64,000 bases of DNA from Prostheceraeus crozeri (lineage: Eukaryota > Platyhelminthes > Polycladida > Euryleptidae), in NCBI GenBank assembly GCA_907163375.1, contig CAJQUW010004434.1, positions 124,001 to 188,000 on the forward strand. Direction: 5' to 3'. Both the position numbers and the translations under genes were made by a program. Position 1 is the stretch's first letter. Each line of letters opens with the position of its first letter. This document shows positions 12,712 through 23,100 of this stretch, piece after piece. The notes under the pieces were generated by a model. That model was not told the DNA's origin. It searched no databases and was given only the letters and a program-made list of their open reading frames with translations.

Positions 12712-14844
12712 CAGGGTTGGAACAATTACACATTTTTTTCCATCACTATTACAATTACAGTTGTGCTTTTGCAATTACAATTATAACTCTGAAATCAAGA
12801 TCTTCAATTACAATTGCAAATGCTCGACTATTATTCAATTACAATTGCATGTGTGACTTTGCAATTGCAATTACAATTACTTCAAAAGTTGCAATTAATT
12901 ACACAATTACATCGATTTTCCGAACAATGTTGGTCAATTATGAGTTGGTTGTCCAAAACGATTTTAAGTCTTTGTACATTTGATTTTTAGTATAGGATGC
13001 TACAGGTAGGCCTATTTCTAAAAGCGGTGTTAACGCCCATAAAATAGGTTGCGCCATCTCCTCCTATAAGAGTCGTCCCATACCCATGCAAAGTCATTCT
13101 CCTCCACGTACATTCTTTTATATCAAAGCTAGGTCTCATGTTTATTAATACGTTGACCTCTCACCTACGGCGTTTACTAGAGATTGGCATAAATTATTAA
13201 AGGAAATATTAATGTATAAATTCGAAAATGTTCCTAATATGACATTTTTAATTTTGTGAGTTTTGTTGTAGAGGCTTATTCCAATTATTCGGTAAAACGC
13301 GGCACAGAATCAGACCTGTATGTAGGCTGTACTTGTGCATGTAGGGATTGTAGGCTACATGGGTATTTATAGGCCTGTATCAACACTTAACAACTTCTAG
13401 CCTGTGAAACATCTCGTCATTAACATTGATGCCTATGCTGATTGCTGACTGTTCTACTAGCTATCTCATAGATGTACTGCATACTTCAATTTTCAATATA
13501 GCAATCTTTGGATTTTGTGCTTCGTCTAACCGAAAAGACAGAAGTAATTGTGTAGTTGACCGACATATTTCTTCAATTACAATTACATCATAAAAATTCA
13601 ATTTTTTTGACACGATCTCACACATTCAGATCGGTCAGTATCTCAAGACCTCGGAGACTTACCAAGCCTCAAGTATATCATAGTTCGATGAGGGATATGA
13701 GCACTGCCAAGGAGTGCTGCTTTCGTCAATTCCGGTATGTAGTGTGCCCCAGGAATCTTGTTGAGGTAGGCCTTCAACCTTGATGTGTAGGCACCCAAGG
13801 CGCCGACAACAACCGGGACAACTTTAACATTTGTGTTCCACAACTTCTTTATTTCTATGCGTAGGTCTTGATAGTTTGTGATCTTCTCTTTCTCTTGTAT
13901 GTTTTTGTCGTCGGGGACTGCTATATCTATTATCAGAGTCTTCCTTTGGATCTTATCCACCACGATGATGTCTGGTCTTCTTGCTTGTAAGTAGTGGTCA
14001 GCCCGCACTTCGAAGTCCCACAAGATCTTTGTACCATTACTTTTGATCACTGATTAAGGGTCGTGCTTACATGATCCACCACATCAATTCCTTTGTCCTT
14101 GCAAGTCGCTCTATGGATAGACTCGGCAGCTTCGCTATGTCTTCGGAGGTATTCCGTTCCTGCCAGTTTTGAAAAGCCAGTCAGGATGTGAGAGACAGTT
14201 TCGTAAGTTACTTTACAAAGTCTGCATTTCGGGTCTGTTGAAATCTTTAGGATATGTGCTTTATGTGCCTTCGTGTTCAGAGCCTGATCTTGTGCGGCTG
14301 TTAGCACTGATTCGGTCTTATCTTTAATTTGACAGTTGCTATAAGCCAATTGTACTGTGTTTCTTTTGTTGTAATGTCCTTGGTTTGTCTGAAATATTGT
14401 CCATGCAGAGGCTTCTCATGCCACTTCCTTTGTCTGTCGTCCACTTGTGCTGCTTTCCATGTTTCCAAGCTGAATTTTTCAGGCCCGTGCTTGTTCTGAT
14501 CATCTGATTTCACCACCGCCAGCAGTGGATCGTCTTTAGTATTCCATATATACTCGTTGAGGCTCCTGTCCTCTCCCTTGATCACTTCTCGGATGTTCAT
14601 AAGCCCTCTACCTCTATTTCAACGTGGTAGATATAGGCGATCGACATCGACCCGTGGATGTAGCGCACGGTTTACCATTATTATAATAACAATGAGAATT
14701 AGAATTACAGTTGAACTTTCACAATCGCCATTATAATTACAATTACTCTAAAATCAAAATCTTCAACTACAATTACTTCAAAACTACAACTTCAAAATTT
14801 ATTAAACAATTACAGTTGCAATCATTGTATTTGTTCCAGCCCTG
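12712..14844. mobile_element. hAT-type element with CAATTAC arrays
   Basis: The left end is CAGGGTTGGAACAATTACAC; the right end read inward is CAGGGCTGGAACAAATACAA. The flanking 8-mers are ATATCACA (12,704-12,711) and ATGTCACA (14,845-14,852), one mismatch apart, which fits the 8-bp hAT duplication. Both flanks are packed with CAATTACAATTGC words. No hAT transposase is present; the middle is an R2-like LINE fragment. Confidence 0.75.
13600..14690 (-). pseudogene. R2-like non-LTR retrotransposon, 3' fragment
   Basis: Minus-strand frames give, in order, LHPRVDVDRLYLPR and RGLMNIREVIKGEDRSL (end of the reverse transcriptase region), a CRLC...H zinc-knuckle-like motif (about 14,190-14,230), then QARRPDIIVVDK, LIIDIAVPDDKN and VPVVVGALGAYTSRLKAYL. 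The order knuckle, then PD-(D/E)xK-type endonuclease, matches the C-terminus of the R2/R4/Hero group. At least two frameshifts and loss of the 5' end make it a dead fragment. It lies inside the CAATTAC-rich hAT element, not in ribosomal DNA. Confidence 0.8.
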
Positions 14845-15164
14845 ATGTCACATGTGTTTTTTTTACAGAAGCACTACGTCGAAACGGGATCAACGAGGGC
14901 CACGATGCCGTGAGGAAGCTGATCGTGAATTGGATGAACCAGGTTGCTCTACGGCGTCTGGAGAGACGATGACAGACTGTTCCATCCGCACCCAATGATT
15001 ATAATAAATTTTATTCATATAGTGTCTGTTTTCGAATGAAATCTGTGGTGCACAGCTGGATGAGGGGTTTATGTGCAGAACCAAGCTAAAAACGCAATAG
15101 CAGATGTTGAGGTGAGGTGGCATTAGTAAGTAACATTTGAACAACTACAAGCCATACTAGCATT

Positions 15165-15455
15165 CGAGTAAAACTGCAAGGTAGCAATAGTCGCATTTAA
15201 GTAGCCGCAAGGTAGCATTAAAGTAGCTGCAAGGTAGCGAAGGTAGCATCAAAGTAGCTGCAAGGTAGCGAAGGTAGCATTAAAGTAGCTGCAAGGTAGC
15301 GAAGGTAGCATTGAAGTAGCTGCAAGGTAGCGAAGGTAGCAGATAGGTTGCCATACGGTAACTTTGCTACGTAGCATATACGTAGCTGGGTGCGCCAAAT
15401 GCCACGTATCTGCTACGAATCAATAGGTAGCGGCGCTACCTTGCTGCTACGTAGC
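15165..15455. repeat. Right subterminal array of the 7.9-kb element
   Basis: Direct repeats of AAAGTAGCTGCAAGGTAGC about 37-38 bp apart (at least four copies, 15,200-15,345), followed by GCTACGTAGC palindromes. It mirrors the left array at 7,612-7,860. Confidence 0.8.
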
Positions 15456-15478
15456 AGTCAGGTTTTTTGTTGGCCGGG

Positions 15479-15887
15479 AAGTACCAGTCGTGCTTAGTCT
15501 TATTAGCAAATCTGATCAGATCTGACAAGATCTTATTTGTGATTTTTAGAAATCTTTTGAGTAGAAAAAAGTCTTATATTTTGCGGTTCTCCACATATAT
15601 CTAGTGCACTGATGTTCCAGCACGATCATTTAAGAACTAAAACTATTGATATCGTCTGATCTTCGCACTGTAATGGGACTTCAAGTTTTAAATTTCAGTT
15701 CACTTTTCTTAATTTCAATTATCAGCTGGTAAGATCTGAAAAGATCTTATTTTGCAAAATATAAGACTTAGTAAGTCTGGTACTTTCTGGTCAGGAAATG
15801 TAAGATCTTAAATAAAATAAGTTCTTATCAGACTTTGCAAGAATCTGATCAGACTTAGTAAGACTTAGCAAGTCATTTCGTCTAGTG
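15479..15887. mobile_element. MITE, right part (split by the 7.9-kb element)
   Basis: Ends in AAGTCATTTCGTCTAGTG, the exact inverse of the left part at 7,540. Inside, words such as AGATCTTATTT, GACTTAGTAAGTC and TGATCAGA recur in both orientations, making the MITE internally palindromic. Total reconstructed length is about 470 bp. It lies between the second-last and last transposase blocks of the piggyBac element. Confidence 0.75.
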
Positions 15888-16510
15888 TGAGGATGGATGG
15901 AGGTGTAGATGGCAAATTGGCATTGTAGGAGAGGCCATATGTCAATTAGATTGCAAAATATGGCAAATGGCCATCGCCTTGTCTTTCGTTTGCAAGAACA
16001 TGTCCTGCACACTTGATCAAGAGTGTCGACTCCGGCCTTGTTTCGATTGTAATCGAGAATCTTGGCTTTCTTGGTTCCTCATGGCTGACATTCGTCATGA
16101 TGAAACGTTGAAATAAGTGCCACGGCTTTCCCTTTCTTGGGAACGTAGGAAACTATGAGTGACGTCTCGTTGGAAGCCAAAAATACTTGTGATATGGTTC
16201 GCGACCGGGTGATGGTTGCACTTCTTTCGGAAGCTCACCTTTATATTCTTTCTCATTGTTCCGGAATATGTCAGATCACGACCAAGAAGTACTCGGGCAT
16301 CAAGGCTCGAGAAGAAATTGTCTGCAGTTATTTGACGGCCGGTGTTCGAAAGAAATTCCGATAATTCCAAAACGACTCGAAATGCTTGTCCTACCTCACG
16401 ATTCGCGCCGGCGTCCGGTATAGATTTGAAAATTGCAACAATAGCTGTTTTCAGAGTCTGCCAGAATCCAGATTTTTACGCCGTATTTTCCAGGCTTCGA
16501 TGGAATATAT
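15888..16510 (-). pseudogene. piggyBac transposase, middle-to-late block
   Basis: The minus strand reads IPSKPGKYGVKIW, LADSEN and FQIYTGR, the region of the DDE catalytic core that follows RCPFKVY in the neighbouring block. Then, after a frameshift, come EVGQAFRVVLELSEF, QITADNFFSS, GRDLTYSGTMRKN and, after another, VCRTCSCKRKTRRWPFA. These match the ordered motifs of piggyBac transposases (TDNFFTS, LxGTxRxN, TRRWP). The block stops at HP, where the MITE begins. Confidence 0.85.
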
Positions 16511-16805
16511 TTATGGTGACGTTGTACTTTTATGAATATTCATTTCAGCATCATTTCCAATAGCGGAAAAACATGAAATGGATTGCATGAAACCATAATT
16601 TAGATAACGACCAATCGCAATAAATATACAATTTTAGGGGCAAAAATTGTAATTTATATTGAATATCGTAAAAATTGCAATAAATATGATTTATGTTTAA
16701 TGTAATTATTGCAATAAATGCATATATTGTGTACAATCAATGGAATATTTATTGCAATGGCAATATATATTTGTTGCAATTTTATCGCAATTTGGTCAAC
16801 CTGTG
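16511..16805. mobile_element. Small AT-rich insertion in the piggyBac gene
   Basis: This 295-bp segment separates FRGRCPFKVY from IPSKPGKYG, two transposase motifs that are adjacent in the family. It is full of ATTGCAATAAAT and TTGCAATTTT words. The ends (TTTATGGTGACG... and ...GGTCAACCTGTG) are only loosely inverse, and TATA lies at both borders. A diverged Tc1/mariner-type MITE is possible. Confidence 0.6.
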
Positions 16806-17183
16806 TATAGACTTTGAACGGGCATCTGCCTCGAAACGTCACCAGCTGCTCGTCAATAGTCACATTTTCTCCTGGTTTGTAGCAGCTCCGAAACCTTGAA
16901 GCAAAATACTGCGCTAGCTCTCGGATAGGTGCTGCTTTATCCGTGATGCGTCGGGCAACTCTGGTATCCCGATTATCAAATCTCAAGTACCGACGGATTT
17001 CACAAAATCGCTGACGAGACATGGCTCTGTTGAAGATACTGCGTCCGCGATCATTACTCCACATTTGCTGTATCGGTTCGTGCTTAGCTCTGTAGATACA
17101 AGCGGCGTTTCTGCGATGACCTTATTGATTGCTAAACGTGCGATCTTATTCACGACTTCCGCAGTAAAAAAAAGTTTGAAAGC
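16806..17183 (-). pseudogene. piggyBac transposase, central block
   Basis: The minus strand gives AFKLFFTAEVVNKIARLAIN, then GRSIFNRAMSRQRFCEIRRY, LRFDNRDTR and ENVTIDEQLVTFRGRCPF. These are the standard piggyBac motifs before and at the first catalytic aspartate (the D of TIDEQL). The frame changes at least once. The preceding block lies beyond the hAT insertion at 17,192. Confidence 0.87.
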
Positions 17184-17191
17184 ATGAGCGG

Positions 17192-18250
17192 TAGTGATAT
17201 GCAAATGGAAAATTTTCCAATTTTTTCAAAATTTTCCGGAAAATTTTGAAATTTTTTTTTGGTGATTGACATTTTTTCCTTTGTTTTGGAGACCTGTTGT
17301 AGTCGTTTGAAAAGACTATGCAATATGCAAAGACCGAAAACTTCTCTATCATTCCTGCATGTTAACTTTTGGAACCAACTGCACCCTTTCCATGTCTATT
17401 TCAGATCATCCCAAATGAATTTCAGATATTAGATGGATTTCAGATTTCTCTAATTGAATTTCAGATATCTATCAGAAACCCAACTTTGAAAGGATCTTAA
17501 ATTCAACTGGAGAATCTCCAATTCATCTGGAAATGTCTGAAATTCATTTGGGTAGATCTCAAATCGATTTGGAACTAGATCTGAACCATGAGATAGAAAT
17601 GGAAGATGTGCATGCAGTTTGTCCTCAACGAAGATCGGACAATATGCCAGAACTTGGAAAAGTCATAGATATTCTTCTACTCATCACAGATATCTTTAGT
17701 TTCGAAATATCTCACGAGTTTACAGTCTTCCAATATGGTCGCTCATGTATAATGCTGCGTGGACTGTGTGCTTATTCTTCATATATTCATCAACATATGG
17801 AGAATTTGTATCACTATGATCAAGGCTGCACAATAAAGCTTAACTTTCAAGCTAACAATTAGCAAACTCCAAAATTATTTTTGCTCCAGATCTTTCACAT
17901 TGCATGAAATTATACCTCTATTCTAAAGCAAGATTCACGTTATCCCAAACGGTGTCTGTGTGATAATCAAAAATGCTAACAAATTAGCACAAGCCACTAG
18001 TGGCAAAGGAATGTTCAAAAATCCGCGGACGGAACTCGCAGTGCTACGATCGCTTCAATCGAAATGATGAAATCAAGAGTTTTAGACCCATTCTATTGGT
18101 ATGTACCTGCCTCGACTGCGGAAGCGCCCCAATTATAGGGCGTATCACAAAAATCAAAACTTTCCATAATTTTCCAAAATTTTCCAATTTTTTCCATAAT
18201 TTTCCATGGAAAATTTTGATTCAAAATTTTCCGGAAAATTTTCATCACTA
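17192..18250. mobile_element. Non-autonomous hAT element inside the piggyBac gene
   Basis: It begins TAGTGATATGC and ends CATCACTA, with GGAAAATTTTCC-rich subterminal repeats on both sides. The 8-mer ATGAGCGG occurs directly outside both ends (17,184-17,191 and 18,251-18,258), a perfect hAT-type target duplication. No transposase is visible; the longest interior frame (17,533-17,862, plus) has no recognisable motif. A palindromic TTTCAGAT repeat lies within it at about 17,370-17,590. Confidence 0.88.
17370..17590. repeat. TTTCAGAT palindromic repeat
   Basis: The left half repeats ATTTCAGATATYT and CCAAATGAATTTCAGAT; the right half carries the inverse words (CTGAAATTCATTTGG, AGATCTGAA). A related copy lies at 32,538-32,665 in a VARS2 intron, so this is a dispersed family, here nested inside a hAT element. 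Confidence 0.7.
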
Positions 18251-18584
18251 ATGAGCGGTACGCTTTCACCTCCAGAGATGGCCTGCCGAGTAGGTCCTTG
18301 GCTTCACGAAGAACGTTGTGACGTCGATGTTGTCCACCACTGCTGCTCACAGAATTACGATTCCAGACCTCTTGACCATTCTTCGACACCATTTGTCCGG
18401 AATGCCCCACATCGACGCTGTGAACACTTGAATTGGCCTGTTCTTCGTCGGCGGAGCTGTGCGATTCAGCTGATGCGGTGCCGTCATCCGGCTCGGATTC
18501 ATCAGACGTCAAATGAACGTCATCGTGAGTTTCAAACAGTAACTGATTTGCCAAGTTGGCAGCGGCTCGGCGTGGGCGAGACAT
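18251..18584 (-). pseudogene. piggyBac transposase, N-terminal block
   Basis: Starts at an ATG at 18,584 (MSRPRRAAANLANQLL), then an acidic Ser/Glu/Asp-rich stretch (LTSDESEPDDG, SHSSADEEQ) and MVSKNGQEVW...RRHNVLREAKDLLG. A disordered acidic N-terminus followed by a KDGxxW-like motif is usual in piggyBac transposases. The block breaks at the hAT target duplication, and the following block is in a different frame, so there is also a 1-nt shift. Confidence 0.75.
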
Positions 18585-18982
18585 GCAGAATGTCGAGTCG
18601 ATCGTGTAGAAATGCGAACGTTGTCTGTGCAGTCACTATAGCTGAGGCTGGGGATTTTAGGAGCGCCATGTGATTGGATGCGATGTGATTCGATGCCTTC
18701 TCACATGACACAATTATGCAAGCAGAGCGATAACTGTATACGTGTGACTGATGCAAGAATGGGACAGAACCATCGCGATGAAAACCATCTCTCTCGCTAC
18801 GTCAACAGTGATGGAAATATGTGGCAGAATACACCTGTAATCATAAATTATTTGTTCAATTGTGATTTTATGATGCGTGAACTACACATTCAGTGAATTT
18901 TATTCAATCTATAATCTATCATGTACTATTGGCTTTACCTGATATCACAAAAAGAGCACAAAGCATGCAAAATTTGTCAATA

Positions 18983-19181
18983 GAGCTGGGGGCCTCTGAG
19001 GCCCCCACTGGTACTTATTAACGCTACAAAAAATCTAGAGCCATATATAGCACCTAAACTAGTGCGCATGGAGACTTAAAAATTCACATACATGTTCTCA
19101 GGAAATCTGATTAAACTTGTTCAAAAAAATGGGGTCAGGAATAAAAATAAAAGTCGCTGGGGGCCTAGGCCCCCATGGACG
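18983..19181. repeat. piggyBac right end with GGCC hairpins
   Basis: Two perfect GC hairpins, GGGGGCCTCTGAGGCCCCC (18,988-19,006) and GGGGGCCTAGGCCCCC (19,158-19,175), lie about 170 bp apart in AT-rich DNA. The outer one forms the inverted terminal repeat next to TTAA (19,182). The inner one resembles it and is followed by TTATTAACG, so it is an internal repeat or an alternative end. Confidence 0.7.
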
Positions 19182-19185
19182 TTAA

Positions 19186-20094
19186 ATTAAGAGCACAAAA
19201 CGATGGGACAGTGGATAGAACGCGCGCACGTCCAATTGGGCTACTCCTCAGACAATTATTGATTCCAGTTATTTAATTGAGATCGTTTATTTTCATAGAG
19301 TGCAATAATAACGGCAAGAATCGTGTAGTTACAGAAATATTAGACCAAAGTGAAACAATTCTCGAAATTTGATTTTGCTCAGTGTATGAAGATGTTCATC
19401 TTTGTTTAGGGTAAGTTCTGAAATGATCGCGCATATCTGACATCAAACCTTTCTTTCGACGACACTTGGAATGAAATGGATAACCCTTGCTCCTCAGGAA
19501 GCCGTCTTTGATCGATGCATGAAAAGAACAGGGTCGCAATCAGATTAGCCATAAGCTATATAAAAGTAGGCTAATAGACGGATTTTGACTATCAGCAAAT
19601 CATTCTTGAAACTATATGATTCTCCTGAATAAATCTGAACAATTATACTTAGTTTCGACGGCAATTGGATTTTCCCTCACGACCATGAAATTTAATTTCT
19701 CACAAACTTTGCGTAGCATTATAGCGCAGCCCAACGCATGGTCACTATATTCATCATAACATGATGCATCATGTCTTTAAACATAAAATTGCAATCACGA
19801 CTACTCGTGGTAAATCTATGCATATTGGTTTTTTATAAGACCCACTTGACTCTGAGGAATTTAAGAATTTATAATTTTGATTGCAATCGCATTTAGACTG
19901 GCATTGGATTTAGTGGAGACATAATTTCCGATGATGCGAAAACGTGCCTCGATTAGCACGCATGTCAAGCAAAAACAAATATTACTTCGGATTTTTTTCA
20001 TCGTCGAGTATAAAAAAAAATTTAGATACATCCAGTCGATAAGTTCCGGAGTTGATAGATCAATGTTCCTTGCAATTGAATTCAATTGCAGAAA
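19186..20094. other. Space between the piggyBac end and the VARS2 stop codon
   Basis: About 0.9 kb without coding features. It must include the VARS2 3' untranslated region and polyadenylation site on the minus strand. I see no convincing AATAAA that I could assign with confidence, and no RNA gene. Confidence 0.5.
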
Positions 20095-20187
20095 TCAATT
20101 GACTTCTGACTTTATTGCATTTTGTGCTTCTTTTAAGAGGTCAATGTTCCGTTGATCAGCTTCAATCTGTGCTTCTAATTTTTTGAC
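20095..20187 (-). CDS. VARS2: VARS2 exon 16 (last)
   Basis: Splice acceptor TTTTTCTACAG, then 30 codons [14 protein letters not shown]...IKSEVN and TGA at 20,095-20,097. It completes the C-terminal coiled coil that in valyl-tRNA synthetases packs against the tRNA. Phase 0 matches exon 15. Confidence 0.85.
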   Translation of the reverse strand, partial: VKKLEAQIEADQRNIDLLKEAQNAIKSEVN

Positions 20188-23100
20188 CTGTAGAAAAACA
20201 TAGCATGGTCAATCAAACACAAGTTAACAGTAGAAATAAATCTTGATATTTTAAAACGGTAGTAGATAGATCTAATTGAGAACCACAAAAAATATGACAA
20301 AAAATGAAAGCCTTAAGGGTTGAGATTAAACTATGCATAGGTAGCAAAATCTTGCATTGCTCTAGAGAAACATATTTAACAAATCAAGCTCTGAGCTGGA
20401 ACTGTGAATATATCGATGATTGATACAACAGTCAGTATAAACCCACTACCCACATCTTTGTTTTTCTTATCGGAAACGAGAAAATGCAGTTGTGTTTCGA
20501 AGAAGTTGTAGTGGAAGGAGGAAACAGACACGATGTTTGGAACGTCTGGAGATGACTCAGAAAAAAGGCAAAAAGGAGAAACAGGATTACTGTAGGAGGT
20601 AAATTAAAATGATTAAGAAAAATGTGAACGAAAAGTTCTTGTCTCTTCTTTGAAGAAGTTTAGGAACATAGCTGACAGTCATCACAAAATTGAGATTCTG
20701 TGGAGTGTTACTTTTGACGCTACGTGCATATTGCGCGAACTTACTTTGTAAATATTTCCTCAAGCATACCTCATAATAGGAGGCTTCTTAATAGATTGAA
20801 TGTAGTACATCACCCTAATAAGAAGGCTGTATTGAAATCTATCGATTTCATATAATCTAGGAATTCCTTTCTGGCTCTTTCTTTTGATTTGTACTTTCAA
20901 AATTAATCAAGGAATGATTCACTAGTTAAACACTTCAGTCAATAAATGCACTTTTGTACATGTATTTCCAAAATTTCGCTGTAAAATCCAGATAGTGATC
21001 AGTGTTACACAACAGCAAGCAAAACATCGTCCATCCCTGTGATTACGGCACTTTGAAAGAAAAATACGGAAATATTTCGGTTATTATAGATTAATTTCAT
21101 TCTGATTGTGTCAAGGAGAAGCTATGCGCTGACATAAAAATCCATAACTTCATCATGGGTCTGCAAACCGGATTAGCGAAGAATTTACATGCTGAGATTG
21201 ACAGTGAAATAGTCGAGTGAAAGTTGAACATTACATTCGACATTGTTGGCAACCTAGGAATTCACCAGCTGAGAATGATGTCAAAGATATTCAGCTCACT
21301 GATGTCCGCACTTTACTCGTACAGATACATGCTCACTTGGAATTGTAAAAAGTTTCATTAGAAATAAGCTCATTAGAAGATTGAAAAAAGATGGAGAGCA
21401 TTGTGCAATCGACAATCCATCACACAGTTGTGGAAATCAAAGAGGGAATTTCAGTCTTCCTACTCTCATTTCTCAAAAAAAATCGGGCATCGGAAAAAAA
21501 TTCGGCTTTTTCCTACATCGCAATTTTTATCGTTATGCATGTATATAGAGTATATTTCAGCAGATTGGGATATTTCGAGTGTCTATCCTCGAGTAAAGTA
21601 CCTCATTTTAATTTTAATTAAACTTTTTTGAGAAAGCCAAGTACGGTGATGTTAAATAAAAATATAGGCTATTATCAACTATATATTACGACCTTATATT
21701 CAAGGCCATCATCAGGTTCTGAATCATCTCATGTACATTATGCAGAAAATAAATTTCAAATTTTGATCGCAAAATACATTATAGCCTGATTATACAATGT
21801 TGCATAGAAGTTGGAGAGTCTGTGGAAAACAAAGTAAAAAAACATGTTTAGTTATGCGTTAAGAAAAATTCATAAAAATCAAAGATATAAAAAGTTTTTC
21901 AATTCTTCAACTTCTGCTTTTGATTAATCTGAGGATTATATTTCTTTATTAGGATAGCTTCTCGTTATCGTAAATTCGTCTCATCGGGGTCAAAATCAGT
22001 GACATCGATGTTGTACGAGTATTTATCAGCGTTGGCATTGCATGCTTCTCTGTGCTTGTTTACTGATGAGTTTTTGTTTGTTAAATGCTCTTTAAAACGC
22101 TGATGCAGCGGTCTTATAGTGCTATCAATATAAATCTTTTTGCTAATGTTACATGTTATTATGTAGACTACTTTGGTTCGACTGCAGATTTTTTCATTTT
22201 TGATGGGACACGTTTTCATCTTGTATTCTGTGCATGTTTTTTTCTTTAAATGTTTCTCGAGGATTGAGATTAGTGACACATTCGGACATTTTTCATACCT
22301 TCTCCTCTAATGATCTCTTTTATACGATTATCGATTTCTTCGTTGATGTACGGTAATTTAAGGTGATGAAAAGACTTCAGTGTTAGGTGTTCTTTTTGGT
22401 TTGATGATTTTTGAATTTGTTGCGAAATCTTTTAGATATCCATTTAACTCCGGTTTAAGGTCGTAACAAATAGTTGATAATAGCCCATATTTTTACCGTA
22501 CTTGACTTTTCCAAAACTTTTAATTAAAAGTATGTCGAGCCAAGGCATATTCGCCCACTTCATTTTAAGCTCTGACTGTACGGTGTATCTGACATACGTG
22601 GTACGTTCAGAAAGTAAGTTTCACTGTGCGCAATCTTTGTTTCTATCGTTTGCTGAAGAACGCTACTTTACCGGTCGTATTTTGTGGGTATTCTGACCAA
22701 TCAGACTAACTTTCATGATTATGTAATCACTTTGGTGGTAACGACAGCTCTTAAGTGACAGTTATGATAAAGACCGTGTCCATTTTCTTTCAGACAACTA
22801 TGAATCGAGTTGAGATGCAGCTTTCTTTTAGTCGTTCTAACATCAGAACCGTCATCAGGTTCAACGTGCTCTCAGAGCATTTTGCCACTGAGATCCACCG
22901 TCTTCTTCAGCAAGGATTGGAGGACTCGTCTCCTTCAGTCGAAACAGTAGGGAAGTGGGTGGCCGCAATCAAAGAACGTCATGACATGGGTGAATTTCTT
23001 CGTTCTGAGCGTCCTGAGTCAGCATGCGATGAAACACATGTGGTGGAATTTGTGCGAACACAACTCTCAGAGGATCGAATGTAATCGTGCGATCAAATTG

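Larger units (their letters stand above)
7600..15478. mobile_element. 7.9-kb element of unknown superfamily with GTAGC subterminal arrays
   Basis: The ends are the perfect 12-bp inverted repeat CCCGGCCAACAA. Directly inside are dense arrays of GTAGC, GCTACGTAGC and GCAAGGTAGC words (7,612-7,860 and 15,165-15,455). It is inserted in the MITE above. A related stretch inside that MITE, read inverted at about 15,772-15,800, has CTGACCAGAAAGTACCAG without interruption, which suggests the uninterrupted site and an AA duplication. Without the internal hAT element about 5.7 kb remain. I find no transposase, recombinase or helicase there; open frames are under 95 codons. It is probably non-autonomous or heavily decayed. 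The superfamily is unassigned. Confidence 0.65.
7021..19181 (-). mobile_element. piggyBac transposon expanded by nested insertions
   Basis: TTAA flanks both ends (7,017-7,020 and 19,182-19,185), the piggyBac target duplication. The left end starts CGTCCAGTGGGG and the right end, read inward, starts CGTCCATGGGGG; both continue into a GGCC/CCCAG hairpin-like stretch. The minus strand codes for a piggyBac transposase in four blocks (18,584 to 7,283). The breaks coincide with a hAT element, a 295-bp AT-rich insert and a MITE holding a 7.9-kb element. Removing these leaves about 2,449 bp, close to the usual 2.4-2.5 kb. Frameshifts inside the blocks show that it is dead. A second hairpin copy at 18,983-19,021 could be a subterminal repeat. 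Confidence 0.87.
21613..22529 (-). mobile_element. Penelope-like element fragment with inverted arms
   Basis: Arms at 21,613-21,695 and 22,455-22,529 are inverted copies sharing AAGTACGGT, GGCTATTATCAACTAT and TTACGACCTTA. Inverted terminal copies (pLTRs) are usual for Penelope-like elements. Between them the minus strand encodes a GIY-YIG endonuclease domain; the reverse transcriptase is missing. The left arm also has a hammerhead-like core. Confidence 0.75.
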
